A DNA stretch of 56,467 bases from Anaerolineae bacterium. GTDB taxonomy: Bacteria; Chloroflexota; Anaerolineae; Promineifilales; Promineifilaceae. The notes under the pieces were generated by a model. It did not search any database, was not told the origin of the DNA, and saw only the letters and a program-made list of their open reading frames with translations. Every line of letters begins with the position of its first letter. Within the stretch, counting starts at the first letter, position 1. Made by a program: the position numbers and the translations under genes. This document shows, piece after piece, positions 15,868-24,480 of the stretch. The DNA is taken from positions 1 through 56,467 of the forward strand of contig JAHDWK010000038.1 of the NCBI GenBank assembly GCA_023382655.1. The letters are read 5' to 3'.

Positions 15868-18800
15868 TTACGGCCGTTGCACCATCGGCAAATAGGTAAA
15901 ATACGTCCATTCATTCGGCAAAGGTGTACTTGTTGGTGTCATGGTGGCGGTACCCGTTGGCGTGGGAGTATGTGTAGTAGTCGGCGTTGGCGTATTGGTC
16001 GGCGTTGGTGTGATGGTTGGCGTCAGCGTATTGGTCGGCGTTGGCGTGATGGTTGGCGTCAGCGTATTGGTCGGCGTTGGCGTGATAGTTGGCGTCAGTG
16101 TATTGGTTGGCGTTGGCGTGATGGTTGGCGTCGGCGTGGCTGTATTCGTTGGCGTCGGGGTGTGGGTTGCTGTCGGTGTAGCCGTATTGGTTGGCGTTGG
16201 TGTAGGGGTATTCGTTGATGTGTTCGTTGGCGTCGGTGTGGGAGTGTTGGTTGGCGTTGGTGTGAGCGTGGGTGTATGCGTACTGGTCGGCGTGGGTGTA
16301 TGCGTACTGGTCGGCGTCGGCGGGGCGGTCACCGCCACGTTGCGGGCAAATTCCGAACTGTTTCCTGCACTGTCAGTCGTGTGGGCCGTCAGGATGTCCC
16401 CCACGACCACTCCACTAACGGCGATAGTGAAATTGCCACTGCCATTCGCCGTACCCTGGGCCAGATACGTTTTGCCCTCGCCATAATTGTCTCCATTGGG
16501 ATCATTCACAACTGTCTTGTCCGCCAGAAACAGTTCCACCTGGCAGCCGTTACAAGTAACCCCTGTTACCTGCGTCGGTGTGGCCGCCGTGATCTGCGGC
16601 GCCTGGATTCCCTCGTTCGGAAAATATTCCAGGTCATCGTCACAGATCCCTGACTTCAACCGGATTCCCTTCGCCGCATTATCGTACAGGCTGTTCTGGC
16701 TGAAGGTATTGTAGTAAGGCTCACACGTGCCGTAAGGCAAATACCCTTTGTCAGCATTTAGATAAATGCCATACTCTGGATGGTAGGCAATGATGTTATG
16801 TGTGACGCTGTTCCCCTGGCTGCCCGCGGTCATATACACGCCGCTCAGACCATAGCCGTTGCCTGGCAGCGTACCGTTGGGCATCGCCACCAGGCCATCT
16901 TCGGCGCCAGGCACGGGTATTATCACCTCTCGTGGCCCTAAGCCGGTGGGGGCAACACCAATGAAGTTATCATATAACTGGTTATCAAAGACGGTATAAA
17001 ATCGTGTGCCATCCCCCCCATTGCCCACAATCACGTTACGGTACACCAGGTTAGCTGTCACCTGATCTTCAAAAGTGACCCCCCGCCCTCCATTGTATAT
17101 CGTTCCATTGCCCGACGGATTCAGGCCGATGAAGTTACCCACGATGAGATTACCTTGCGTAGCGATGTTGTGTGAGATTTCTATACCGTCCCGGCTGTTG
17201 CCGCTGATGACGTTACGTTCGCCTGGATTAAGGCCACCGATCTGGTTGTTGGCCACGCCTTCGGCCACATCTACCCCGTCTGCGCCATTTCGTAAGCGAG
17301 TGGTGCCAGTTTGCCGCAGGCCGACATAGTTGTTGATGATCACATTGTTCACCACGCCAACCCCTTGCAGCCCTATGCCATCCTGGTCATTACCGGAGAA
17401 GATGTTGCGTTGGGCGGCCGTATTCCCGCCGATGAGGTTTTCGCTGGCGCCCAGGGCCAGGCGGATGCCCTCGCCTTCAATACCCGACGCGTTTTGGACA
17501 AAGGTGTTGGCCGCGTTGGTGCCCAGGAAGTTGCCCTCAATGGTGTTGTGGTGGGCACGGCTGCCCAAGAGTTGTATTTGCCGGTGCCAGTTGTACACCG
17601 CCAGCCCTTTAATCACATTATTTGGTGACAACACATGCAGTCCATAGACATATGGGGTATTGTTGCCCTGTATTTCTATCTTGATGACGGCGTTACCGTT
17701 GATCCATTGGCTGTTGGCGGCAGCATTGCATTGTGTGTAACCATCAATGGTGACGCCGGCATTGTCAGTGGCGTCAATGATAAGTTCATTGGCCGGGATG
17801 ATGGTAACCAGATTCGGACAGGAACCATTGGTGTTACGGATGTCAAAGTGGATGGTGTCTGTACCGGGTAAAGCGTTGCTTTCTTCGATGGCGGCGCGCA
17901 GGGTACAACTGCCAACGGCCGTCTGGCACTGCCCATCACCAGGATTACTATCACTCTGGTCGCCCGATGAATTGACGATAAAAACGGTTTGCGGCGTGTG
18001 GCTAGGGGTGGCGGGCGGTGTGTCTATCCATTGCCCCCAGGCAGCCAGAATCATTTGCATGTCGGCTACGTTCAGACAGCCGCTGCCGTTTACGTCATAG
18101 GCGGTGATCGTGGGCGCCAGGCAACGGCCGTTTAAGAAACGGCCGTCCCGTGCCAACTCCCGCCATGCACTCACTACCAGGTAAGCATCCGCATCATTCA
18201 CCACCTGGTTTCCAGATAAATCTAGGGCACTGGTAACAGGCCGGATAGTCTGGGCATTGTCCATTTCGTACCGTTCACTCGCCAACAGTACCTGCCCGAC
18301 TGTGTCTACCAGCAGCATGTCGGCTACAGCCAGGTTTATTTCGCCACTGGCGCGCACGTCAAATTGAAACGTGGCTAATTCCACTGGCCCCACGGCCGTA
18401 TCGGGTTCAAGTCGGGGTTCATCCGTGTAAGCCACGGAGGCGCAATCAGCTACCGGGCAACTGGCGCTGCTGAGGATCACCCCATCCGGCTGGCGCACCG
18501 TGCCCATAGGCAGCAGTGCCCGCTCACCGGCCCAGCCGGGGGTGGTTTCGGCGGTGAGCAGCACCAATTGTGCCGGGTCGTAGGTCAACTTTATTTCATA
18601 ACCACCCAGAGCAGAGACCTCTTCACCCATTAACCGAATGATGGTAGTTTCATCTACGCGGACCGTTGCTGGCGCTTCTAGCCAGACGCGCGGGCCACTT
18701 TCGGCGTCGGTGCTCAGCTCTGAGGGCAGGGTGGTGATGATCACGGCCGTGCCTTGCCTTTCCTGCGCCCTGGCTGACTGCTGCCACACAGCCAACGTGA

Positions 18801-18870
18801 ATCCAGATATCACGAACAAAAAAATGATGACAACCCTATCAAAGAAGGTGGAATGTGTTTGCGGTCTCAT
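15868..18870 (-). CDS. Secreted cohesin-dockerin beta-helix protein with Thr/Pro-rich stalk
   Basis: A 1000-residue protein with a signal peptide (1-33). A cohesin-like domain covers about 48-195 (VRVDETTIIRLMGEEVSALGGYEIKLTYDPAQLVLL in part). A dockerin-type pair of calcium loops covers about 213-278 (DLSGNQVVNDADAYLVVSAW; YDVNGSGCLNVADMQMILAAW). A CSLREA-like segment (NPGDGQCQTAVGSCTLRAAI) and a right-handed parallel beta-helix run from about 300 to 830, followed by a Thr/Pro/Asn repeat stalk of about 130 residues and the tail FTYLPMVQRP. Cohesin and dockerin modules bind each other, so carrying both could allow self-assembly. The beta-helix may bind or cut polysaccharide. It lies 30 bases downstream of its paralogue. 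Confidence 0.85.
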   Translation of the reverse strand: MRPQTHSTFFDRVVIIFLFVISGFTLAVWQQSARAQERQGTAVIITTLPSELSTDAESGPRVWLEAPATVRVDETTIIRLMGEEVSALGGYEIKLTYDPAQLVLLTAETTPGWAGERALLPMGTVRQPDGVILSSASCPVADCASVAYTDEPRLEPDTAVGPVELATFQFDVRASGEINLAVADMLLVDTVGQVLLASERYEMDNAQTIRPVTSALDLSGNQVVNDADAYLVVSAWRELARDGRFLNGRCLAPTITAYDVNGSGCLNVADMQMILAAWGQWIDTPPATPSHTPQTVFIVNSSGDQSDSNPGDGQCQTAVGSCTLRAAIEESNALPGTDTIHFDIRNTNGSCPNLVTIIPANELIIDATDNAGVTIDGYTQCNAAANSQWINGNAVIKIEIQGNNTPYVYGLHVLSPNNVIKGLAVYNWHRQIQLLGSRAHHNTIEGNFLGTNAANTFVQNASGIEGEGIRLALGASENLIGGNTAAQRNIFSGNDQDGIGLQGVGVVNNVIINNYVGLRQTGTTRLRNGADGVDVAEGVANNQIGGLNPGERNVISGNSRDGIEISHNIATQGNLIVGNFIGLNPSGNGTIYNGGRGVTFEDQVTANLVYRNVIVGNGGDGTRFYTVFDNQLYDNFIGVAPTGLGPREVIIPVPGAEDGLVAMPNGTLPGNGYGLSGVYMTAGSQGNSVTHNIIAYHPEYGIYLNADKGYLPYGTCEPYYNTFSQNSLYDNAAKGIRLKSGICDDDLEYFPNEGIQAPQITAATPTQVTGVTCNGCQVELFLADKTVVNDPNGDNYGEGKTYLAQGTANGSGNFTIAVSGVVVGDILTAHTTDSAGNSSEFARNVAVTAPPTPTSTHTPTPTSTHTPTLTPTPTNTPTPTPTNTSTNTPTPTPTNTATPTATHTPTPTNTATPTPTITPTPTNTLTPTITPTPTNTLTPTITPTPTNTLTPTITPTPTNTPTPTTTHTPTPTGTATMTPTSTPLPNEWTYFTYLPMVQRP
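16011..16134. repeat. 36-base tandem repeat encoding the TPTITPTPTNTL stalk
   Basis: About three and a half copies of a 36-base unit (TGATGGTTGGCGTCAGCGTA...) encode the 12-residue motif TPTITPTPTNTL near the C-terminus of the cohesin-dockerin protein. Less regular TPT repeats continue to about 16330. Length variation by slippage is likely. Confidence 0.85.
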
Positions 18871-18899
18871 TTTCTAATAAATCCTCCTGACTAAGAAAA

Positions 18900-21476
18900 T
18901 TAACTATCTTTTAGCATCACACTGAGATAAATACGGTAAACAGGCGGCGCATACACTGCCTGCACATTACGAGCAAACTCTGAGGTGTTGCCGTTATCGT
19001 CGGTGGCATGAGCGGTGAGGATGTCTCCGGTGGACACGGCCGTCACGTAAATGGCAAAGTGGCCGCTGCCATTAGCTGCGCCCTGTGCCAGGTACCTCTG
19101 ACCCTCGCCCCAGTTATCACCATCGGGATCATTCAACACTGTCTTGTCCGTCAGAAACACCTGCACCAGACAGCTGTCACACGTCTCGCCTATCACCTGG
19201 ACGGTAGTGGCGGCGGTAATTTGTGGCGCATCTATGCCTTCGTTGGGATAATGCTCCCCGTTATCACCACATTCCCCGGGCTGTAACCGAATGCCCCGTA
19301 ACCCATTATTGAACAAACTATTTCGGCTGAAACTGTTGTACCCCGTTTCACAGGTGCCGTAAGGCAAATACCCCTGGTTAGTATCCAGCAAAATGCCATA
19401 TTCTGGATGGTAAGCAATGATGTTATGTGTGACGCTGTTCCCCTGGCTGCCCCCGGTCATATACACCCCGCTCAGACCATAACCGTTCCCTGGCAGCGTA
19501 CCGTTTGGCATCACCACCAGACCATCTTCGGTGCCCGGCACGGGCACTATCACGCTTTGTGGGCCTAAGCCGGTGGGGGCGACACCAATGAAGTTATCAT
19601 ATAACTGGTTATCAAAGACGGTGTAAAATCGTGTGCCATCCCCGCCATTCCCCACAATCACGTTACGGTACACCAGGTTAGCTGTCACCTGATCTTCAAA
19701 AGTGACCCCCCGCCCTCCATTGTATATCGTTCCATTGCCCGACGGATTCAGGCCGATGAAGTTACCAACGATGAGATTACCTTGCGTACCGGTGTTGTGT
19801 GAGATTTCTATACCGTCCCGGTTGTTGCCGCTGATGACATTGCGCTCGCCTGGATTAAGGCCGCCGATCTGGTTGTTGGCTACCCCTTCGGCCACATCCA
19901 CGCCATCCGCCCCATTCCGCAGCCGGGTTGTGCCATCTTGACGCATACCGACGTAGTTGTTGATGACCACATTATTCTCAACACCATCACCTTGCAGCCC
20001 CACCCCATCCTGGTCATTACCAGAGACAATGTTGCGTGCCGCCCGTGTTGCGCCCCCAATGACGTTGTTGCTGGCGCCCAGGGCCAGGCGGATGCCCTCG
20101 CCTTCAATACCCGACGCGTTTTGGACAAAGGTGTTGGCCGCGTTGGTGCCCAGGAAGTTGCCCTCAATGGTGTTGTGGTGGGCACGGCTGCCCAAGAGTT
20201 GTATTTGCCGGTGCCAGTTGTACACCGCCAGCCCTTTAATCACATTATTTGGTGACAACACATGCAGTCCATAGACATATGGGGTATTGTTGCCCTGTAT
20301 TTCTATCTTGATGACGGCGTTACCGTTGATCCATTGGCTGTTGGCGGCAGTATTGCATTGTGTGTAACCGTCAATGGTGACGCCCGCATCGTCGGCAGCG
20401 TCAATGATAAGTTCATTGGCCGGGGTGAGGGTAACCAGATTGGGACAGGAACCATTCGTGTTGCGGATGTCAAAGTGGATGGTGTCTGCACCGGGTCGGG
20501 CGTTGGCTTCCTGAATGGCGGCGCGCAAAGTGCATCTGCCAGTGATCGTCTGGCACTGTCCATCACCAGGATTACTATCGCTCTGGTCACTAGATGAATT
20601 GACGATGAAGGTGGCTTCTGGCGTCTCTATTTCGGTGGGAGCTGGGGGTGAAGTGCCTGCTCCCTGCCCCCAGGCTGCCAGAATGGTCTGAACATCGGCC
20701 ATTGTCAAACAGCCACTGCCATTTACGTCATAAGTGGCAACAACGGCTTCCAGGCAACGGCCATCTACCAAACGGCCGTCCCGCCGTAATTCCCGCCACA
20801 TACTCACCACCAGGTAAGCGTCGGCATCATTGATGATGCCATTCCCGGACAGGTCTAAGGCCCCAATGGTTGGCGCCAGGCTGGCAGCAGCGTCAGCCTC
20901 ATACTGCCCAGCGGCCAACAAAATCTTCCCGGCCGTGTCCACCAGCAGGATGTCATTCATCGCCGGCAGCGCTTCACCGCCGCGCCTCTCAAACTCAAAA
21001 ATGGCTAGTTCGACGGGGTTATTGTTTGCGCCGGGCACATGGCGGGGTTCGTCAGCGTAGTTAGCGGACGTGCAATCAGCTACCGGACAACTGGCACTGC
21101 CAAGGATGACGCCATCCGACTGCCGCACGGGGCCTACATGGAGCAAAGCCCGTTCTCCGGCCCAACCAGTGCTGGCCTTCGCGCCAAGCAGCATAATTGT
21201 GGCCGGGTCAAACTGGAGCCTCACTTCAAAACCACCCAGGGTTGGCACGCCTTCGGCCATTAATCGCGCGGTAAAAGGCTGGCCCCTGACGGCCGTGTCT
21301 GGCAATTCCAGCCATACCCGCACTTCTCTCTCCTCCCCGGTAATGGTCGCCTGCGCTTCATCTGCTCCCGTCGTTGCCTGACATTGAACAGTCCAGAAAA
21401 ATCCACCCATGATGAAAATAAAGAGTAGTTTTCGGATTGAGTTTCCAGGCATAAAATGCCTCCTAAATGCGGCCAT
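18900..21476 (-). CDS. Secreted cohesin-dockerin beta-helix protein (paralogue without stalk)
   Basis: An 858-residue paralogue of the neighbouring gene. It has a signal peptide (about 1-35), a cohesin-like domain, dockerin-type loops (DLSGNGIINDADAYLVVSMW; YDVNGSGCLTMADVQTILAAW), a CSLREA-like segment (NPGDGQCQTITGRCTLRAAI) and a parallel beta-helix. It lacks the Thr/Pro stalk and ends VYRIYLSVMLKDS, a weaker version of the YLPxI tail. Several hundred bases in the beta-helix part (for example 20085-20340 against 17465-17720) are almost identical in DNA to the paralogue, while flanking parts have diverged. This points to recent duplication or gene conversion. It is the first of the pair after the polysaccharide operon. 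Confidence 0.85.
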   Translation of the reverse strand: MAAFRRHFMPGNSIRKLLFIFIMGGFFWTVQCQATTGADEAQATITGEEREVRVWLELPDTAVRGQPFTARLMAEGVPTLGGFEVRLQFDPATIMLLGAKASTGWAGERALLHVGPVRQSDGVILGSASCPVADCTSANYADEPRHVPGANNNPVELAIFEFERRGGEALPAMNDILLVDTAGKILLAAGQYEADAAASLAPTIGALDLSGNGIINDADAYLVVSMWRELRRDGRLVDGRCLEAVVATYDVNGSGCLTMADVQTILAAWGQGAGTSPPAPTEIETPEATFIVNSSSDQSDSNPGDGQCQTITGRCTLRAAIQEANARPGADTIHFDIRNTNGSCPNLVTLTPANELIIDAADDAGVTIDGYTQCNTAANSQWINGNAVIKIEIQGNNTPYVYGLHVLSPNNVIKGLAVYNWHRQIQLLGSRAHHNTIEGNFLGTNAANTFVQNASGIEGEGIRLALGASNNVIGGATRAARNIVSGNDQDGVGLQGDGVENNVVINNYVGMRQDGTTRLRNGADGVDVAEGVANNQIGGLNPGERNVISGNNRDGIEISHNTGTQGNLIVGNFIGLNPSGNGTIYNGGRGVTFEDQVTANLVYRNVIVGNGGDGTRFYTVFDNQLYDNFIGVAPTGLGPQSVIVPVPGTEDGLVVMPNGTLPGNGYGLSGVYMTGGSQGNSVTHNIIAYHPEYGILLDTNQGYLPYGTCETGYNSFSRNSLFNNGLRGIRLQPGECGDNGEHYPNEGIDAPQITAATTVQVIGETCDSCLVQVFLTDKTVLNDPDGDNWGEGQRYLAQGAANGSGHFAIYVTAVSTGDILTAHATDDNGNTSEFARNVQAVYAPPVYRIYLSVMLKDS

Positions 21477-21500
21477 AACACCACTTACCCCCTTACAAAG

Positions 21501-22181
21501 TTACATTTGCTCCATTTTGACAAGTAATTCCCGCATATCAGCTACCACCCGATCCAACGGCTGACTGGCATCAATGACGGTGCCAGGCGGATAAGCCTGC
21601 ACCAATTCCAGATAGTTGTGGCGCAGTTGGGTGGTCTGGATCGCGGATAGCTCCTGCTTACGGCTTTGTAGCACGGCCGTCGGCGCATCCAACAGCACGA
21701 TCACATCCGGCATCGGGAGGAAGCGCACGGCCGTTTCCACCCAGCGCGGCGAACCCCCATAACGATAGCGCCGTGGGTCCACCAATATATCCAGCAACGA
21801 ATGGCGATCCGCCACCACCAAAATGCCTTGTGTCCGCCGTCCTCGAATCAAAACAAAATAGCCTGCCAGCCAATCCAGCCACATGGCTGCCAGTTTGACG
21901 GCCGAACGGAAACGGCCGTGCGGCGCTTTGCCATAATGCTCAATGCTGCCTTCGCGGCTGGCGACGGCCGTCCGGTACACCAGTTGCGGGCGGCGATGCA
22001 GCACAAACAGGCCGCTGTAAGCCGTGCCCGCCAACGCCTGCTCCAATTCCGCCAGCACCGTTGATTTGCCGCTGCCATCCACGCCTAACAACGTGATCCA
22101 GGGGCAGTGTTTACCTTTTAACCGGTGCATGGCCGGTGTCTGAGCTGGCGCTTCAAACACTGGCGATCCATTTATGCTCAT
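21501..22181 (-). CDS. Thymidylate-kinase-like P-loop kinase
   Basis: The chosen start is the ATG at 22181 (MSINGSPVFEAP), overlapping the end of the upstream glycosyltransferase by 29 bases, giving about 226 residues. The P-loop is LLGVDGSGKST near residues 34-44. A DRHSLLDILVD segment near 130 and VIVLLDAPTAVLQSRKQE near 170 fit the thymidylate-kinase-like fold, with a Lid-type arginine. As it closes an exopolysaccharide operon, it more likely phosphorylates a sugar, nucleoside or lipid precursor there than serving as the housekeeping dTMP kinase. This role is inferred from context only. Confidence 0.75.
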   Translation of the reverse strand: MSINGSPVFEAPAQTPAMHRLKGKHCPWITLLGVDGSGKSTVLAELEQALAGTAYSGLFVLHRRPQLVYRTAVASREGSIEHYGKAPHGRFRSAVKLAAMWLDWLAGYFVLIRGRRTQGILVVADRHSLLDILVDPRRYRYGGSPRWVETAVRFLPMPDVIVLLDAPTAVLQSRKQELSAIQTTQLRHNYLELVQAYPPGTVIDASQPLDRVVADMRELLVKMEQM

Positions 22182-23322
22182 CGCGCTCCATGATTTGTTG
22201 GATGCAGATGCCCACACGCTGCACCACATCCGGCCATTGGTAATTTTCCTCCGCCTTCAGACGCGCCTGCTGGCCCATCCGGCCGCGCAGCCCGGCATCC
22301 GTTAGCAGGCGCACCAGGCTTTGCGCCAGCGCGGCCACATCTTCGGCCGGGACAATCAGTCCGGTAGATTCGTGGTCAATAATCTCTTCCATCGCCTGCC
22401 CCTTGACGCCGATACAGGGTAGGCCGTAGCTCATTGCTTCCAGCAGCACGTCGCCCCACGTTTCCAGCCGGGAAGGCAGCACAAACAAATCGGCGGAACG
22501 ATAGAGAGCGGCAATGGCCTGGCGATCCCAGGTAGCCTGGATAATCTCCACACCGGCTCCAGGAAAAGCAGAGGGGATGGGTACGGCCGTGACCATTTTC
22601 AGCCTGGCTCCCGGCACTTCCTGGCGCGCCTGGGCAAATGCTTCCAGCAGCAGATCGCCCCCCTTTCGGTAGAACTCCTTGCCAATAAAAAGAACGGTGG
22701 GTGTGGTCGTTTCCCGGTGCAGCACTGACTGGGGCAGCCTGGCAAAGTTGACGCCACTGCCCACGACCGTTACCTTTTCCGGGGCTACGCCATACTCCTC
22801 GATGATAGAAGCCCGCACCAATTCACTGCGGGTGCAAATGTGGCTGGCTCTGGCAAAAGCGGCGCGTTCCAAAGCCAACCATTCCTGGCGCTGCGCTGCC
22901 GAGAAAGGAGAACGACCGGCCGACGGCCGTTGTGCGGTCAGATGCGCCGTGTAATCTGTATAAATCAGGCTCGGCGGCGACGCTGTTTGCCAACGAGCAT
23001 CAAACAACACGCCCACCTGCACGATTAGATCAACTTGCCCATTCATTGCCTGAAAATGCGTACTTGCCAACCGCGAACGCCAGCGAAAAGCCGTCACATT
23101 CTTGTAAAAACTTTCGCGCCAACGCTGCCGGTCGGGATGAAATGCTTGCAGCGCATTCAAGTAACGGCGTACCCCATGCAAGCTGGCATCATAAATTTCC
23201 ACCAGCGGAAAATGCTCCGCCAGCGCCGCAAAGAAAAAGCCATACTTAATCTGTGCCGCCGGATCACGCTGAACATCGCCCACCAAAGCGCTAACAATAC
23301 GAGGTTTACATGCATTCATCAA
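22153..23322 (-). CDS. Glycosyltransferase family 4 (GT-B)
   Basis: A 389-residue GT4-type enzyme. The C-terminal nucleotide-sugar domain carries VLFIGKEFYRKGGDLLLEAF near residues 210-230. The acidic signature FVLPSRLETWGDVLLEAMSYGLPCI near 280-300 matches the E-x7-E motif of retaining GT-B transferases. It should transfer a sugar from a nucleotide donor to a growing lipid-linked glycan on the cytoplasmic face. Substrates are not predictable. It overlaps the kinase gene and is separated from the next transferase by 19 bases, within the same minus-strand operon. Confidence 0.9.
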   Translation of the reverse strand: MMNACKPRIVSALVGDVQRDPAAQIKYGFFFAALAEHFPLVEIYDASLHGVRRYLNALQAFHPDRQRWRESFYKNVTAFRWRSRLASTHFQAMNGQVDLIVQVGVLFDARWQTASPPSLIYTDYTAHLTAQRPSAGRSPFSAAQRQEWLALERAAFARASHICTRSELVRASIIEEYGVAPEKVTVVGSGVNFARLPQSVLHRETTTPTVLFIGKEFYRKGGDLLLEAFAQARQEVPGARLKMVTAVPIPSAFPGAGVEIIQATWDRQAIAALYRSADLFVLPSRLETWGDVLLEAMSYGLPCIGVKGQAMEEIIDHESTGLIVPAEDVAALAQSLVRLLTDAGLRGRMGQQARLKAEENYQWPDVVQRVGICIQQIMERDEHKWIASV

Positions 23323-23341
23323 AGGCCAGGGAACTCCATTT

Positions 23342-24478
23342 TTAGGCGAGCAGCCGAGGGGCAGGCTGTAGGGTCGCTGTGATCTGTTCTTTCATGCGCC
23401 GGCCTACCGCTTCCCAGTTGTAATTTTCCTGGACAAGACGGCTGCCTTGCTCGCCAAACGCCCGGCACTTTGCCGGATCATCCAGTAGTTGGATCAGCCG
23501 CTGCGCCAGGCAGTTAATATCGCCCGGTTCCACCAAATAGCCATTTTCGCCAGGGATCACAAAATCAGGAATAGCGCCCACAGGAGTAGCAACGATCGGC
23601 AATTTATAAGAAAATGCCTCAATAAAAACGATGCCAAAGGGTTCCAGTTTGGTGGGCAGACAGAACACCGAGGCACGGCGGTAATACTCCTTTACCTGTG
23701 CCAGCGGCAGCCGGCCCACCACCGCACAATTAGGCACGTCTACCTGTGGCGTGCAGCCCACAATGGTCAGACGGGCGTCGGGATGCACCTGCAAAACCTG
23801 GCGAAAAGCCTGCACCAAATCCGGGCCACCTTTCCGTTCCCAATCTACCCCCACAAACAGGATGTTTTTGTTGCCATAGCCGTCATTGTCTAGTAGTTCA
23901 GTGTTAGCCTGGATGTTGCTGCCGGCAAAAACACAGGTAACTTTGTCCGGGGAACAACCATATTGCGCCACGATGGAACCGGTGACATGGCGGCTGCGGG
24001 TGAAAATGTGGCTGGCGTTCTGGTAAATGGTGCGCTCCAGTTGCCGCCAGGACTGGGAAAACAGCCGGTTGCGGTCTTGAACGGGGTAGAGCAGATTCGC
24101 CTGGTTGGTATGGTCGGTGTAGACAAAGTGGGGCAAACGGTTAACACTGGCATCATACAAAGATTGCATCTGAAAGGAAAAGGCATAATCAGGGTCAGCC
24201 AATTTGTCGGCCATCAATCGTTTTATCTGGTGAAACAGATAAGGTGTGCGGAAATAGCACTCTTTAGCCTGTTTTTTGCCCGCCAAAATTTCTGGCCCGT
24301 ACTCCTTTATAGTGTGTAACATATTGACCAGCGCCAGCTTTGTTTGGTGCGCCAGCAGTTCCTTGATGTCAATGATCTCAACCGCAAATTCGGGAAAGTT
24401 GGCTTGCAGAGCTTGAGCCACGTGGGCGCTGGCCAGAGGAATAGTTCCTTTTTGAATGAAGGCGATTTTGTGGGCCAT
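23342..24478 (-). CDS. Glycosyltransferase family 4 (GT-B)
   Basis: Starting at the ATG at 24478 (MAHKIAFIQKGT, with GAGGAAAAA upstream) gives 378 residues. The frame is open to 24727, but that part overlaps the GT2 gene and is low-complexity. The C-terminal GT-B half has NILFVGVDWERKGGPDLVQAFRQVL and the E-x7-E region LPTKLEPFGIVFIEAFSYKLPIV. The N-terminal acceptor domain resembles that of the neighbouring GT4 (both contain PHFVYTDHTNQ/PSLIYTDYTAH), suggesting duplication of the two genes. The GT2 gene ends two bases upstream. Confidence 0.9.
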   Translation of the reverse strand: MAHKIAFIQKGTIPLASAHVAQALQANFPEFAVEIIDIKELLAHQTKLALVNMLHTIKEYGPEILAGKKQAKECYFRTPYLFHQIKRLMADKLADPDYAFSFQMQSLYDASVNRLPHFVYTDHTNQANLLYPVQDRNRLFSQSWRQLERTIYQNASHIFTRSRHVTGSIVAQYGCSPDKVTCVFAGSNIQANTELLDNDGYGNKNILFVGVDWERKGGPDLVQAFRQVLQVHPDARLTIVGCTPQVDVPNCAVVGRLPLAQVKEYYRRASVFCLPTKLEPFGIVFIEAFSYKLPIVATPVGAIPDFVIPGENGYLVEPGDINCLAQRLIQLLDDPAKCRAFGEQGSRLVQENYNWEAVGRRMKEQITATLQPAPRLLA

Positions 24479-24480
24479 GG

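Noticed and set aside
16011..16134. CRISPR array
   Set aside because: Repeats are contiguous without unique spacers and lie in a coding stalk; no cas genes are present.
15941..16486. Long plus-strand frame coding for Val/Gly repeats (VGVGVLVGV...)
   Set aside because: It is the antisense of the Thr/Pro stalk of the cohesin-dockerin gene; the repetitive composition follows from the 36-base repeat and there is no start signal.
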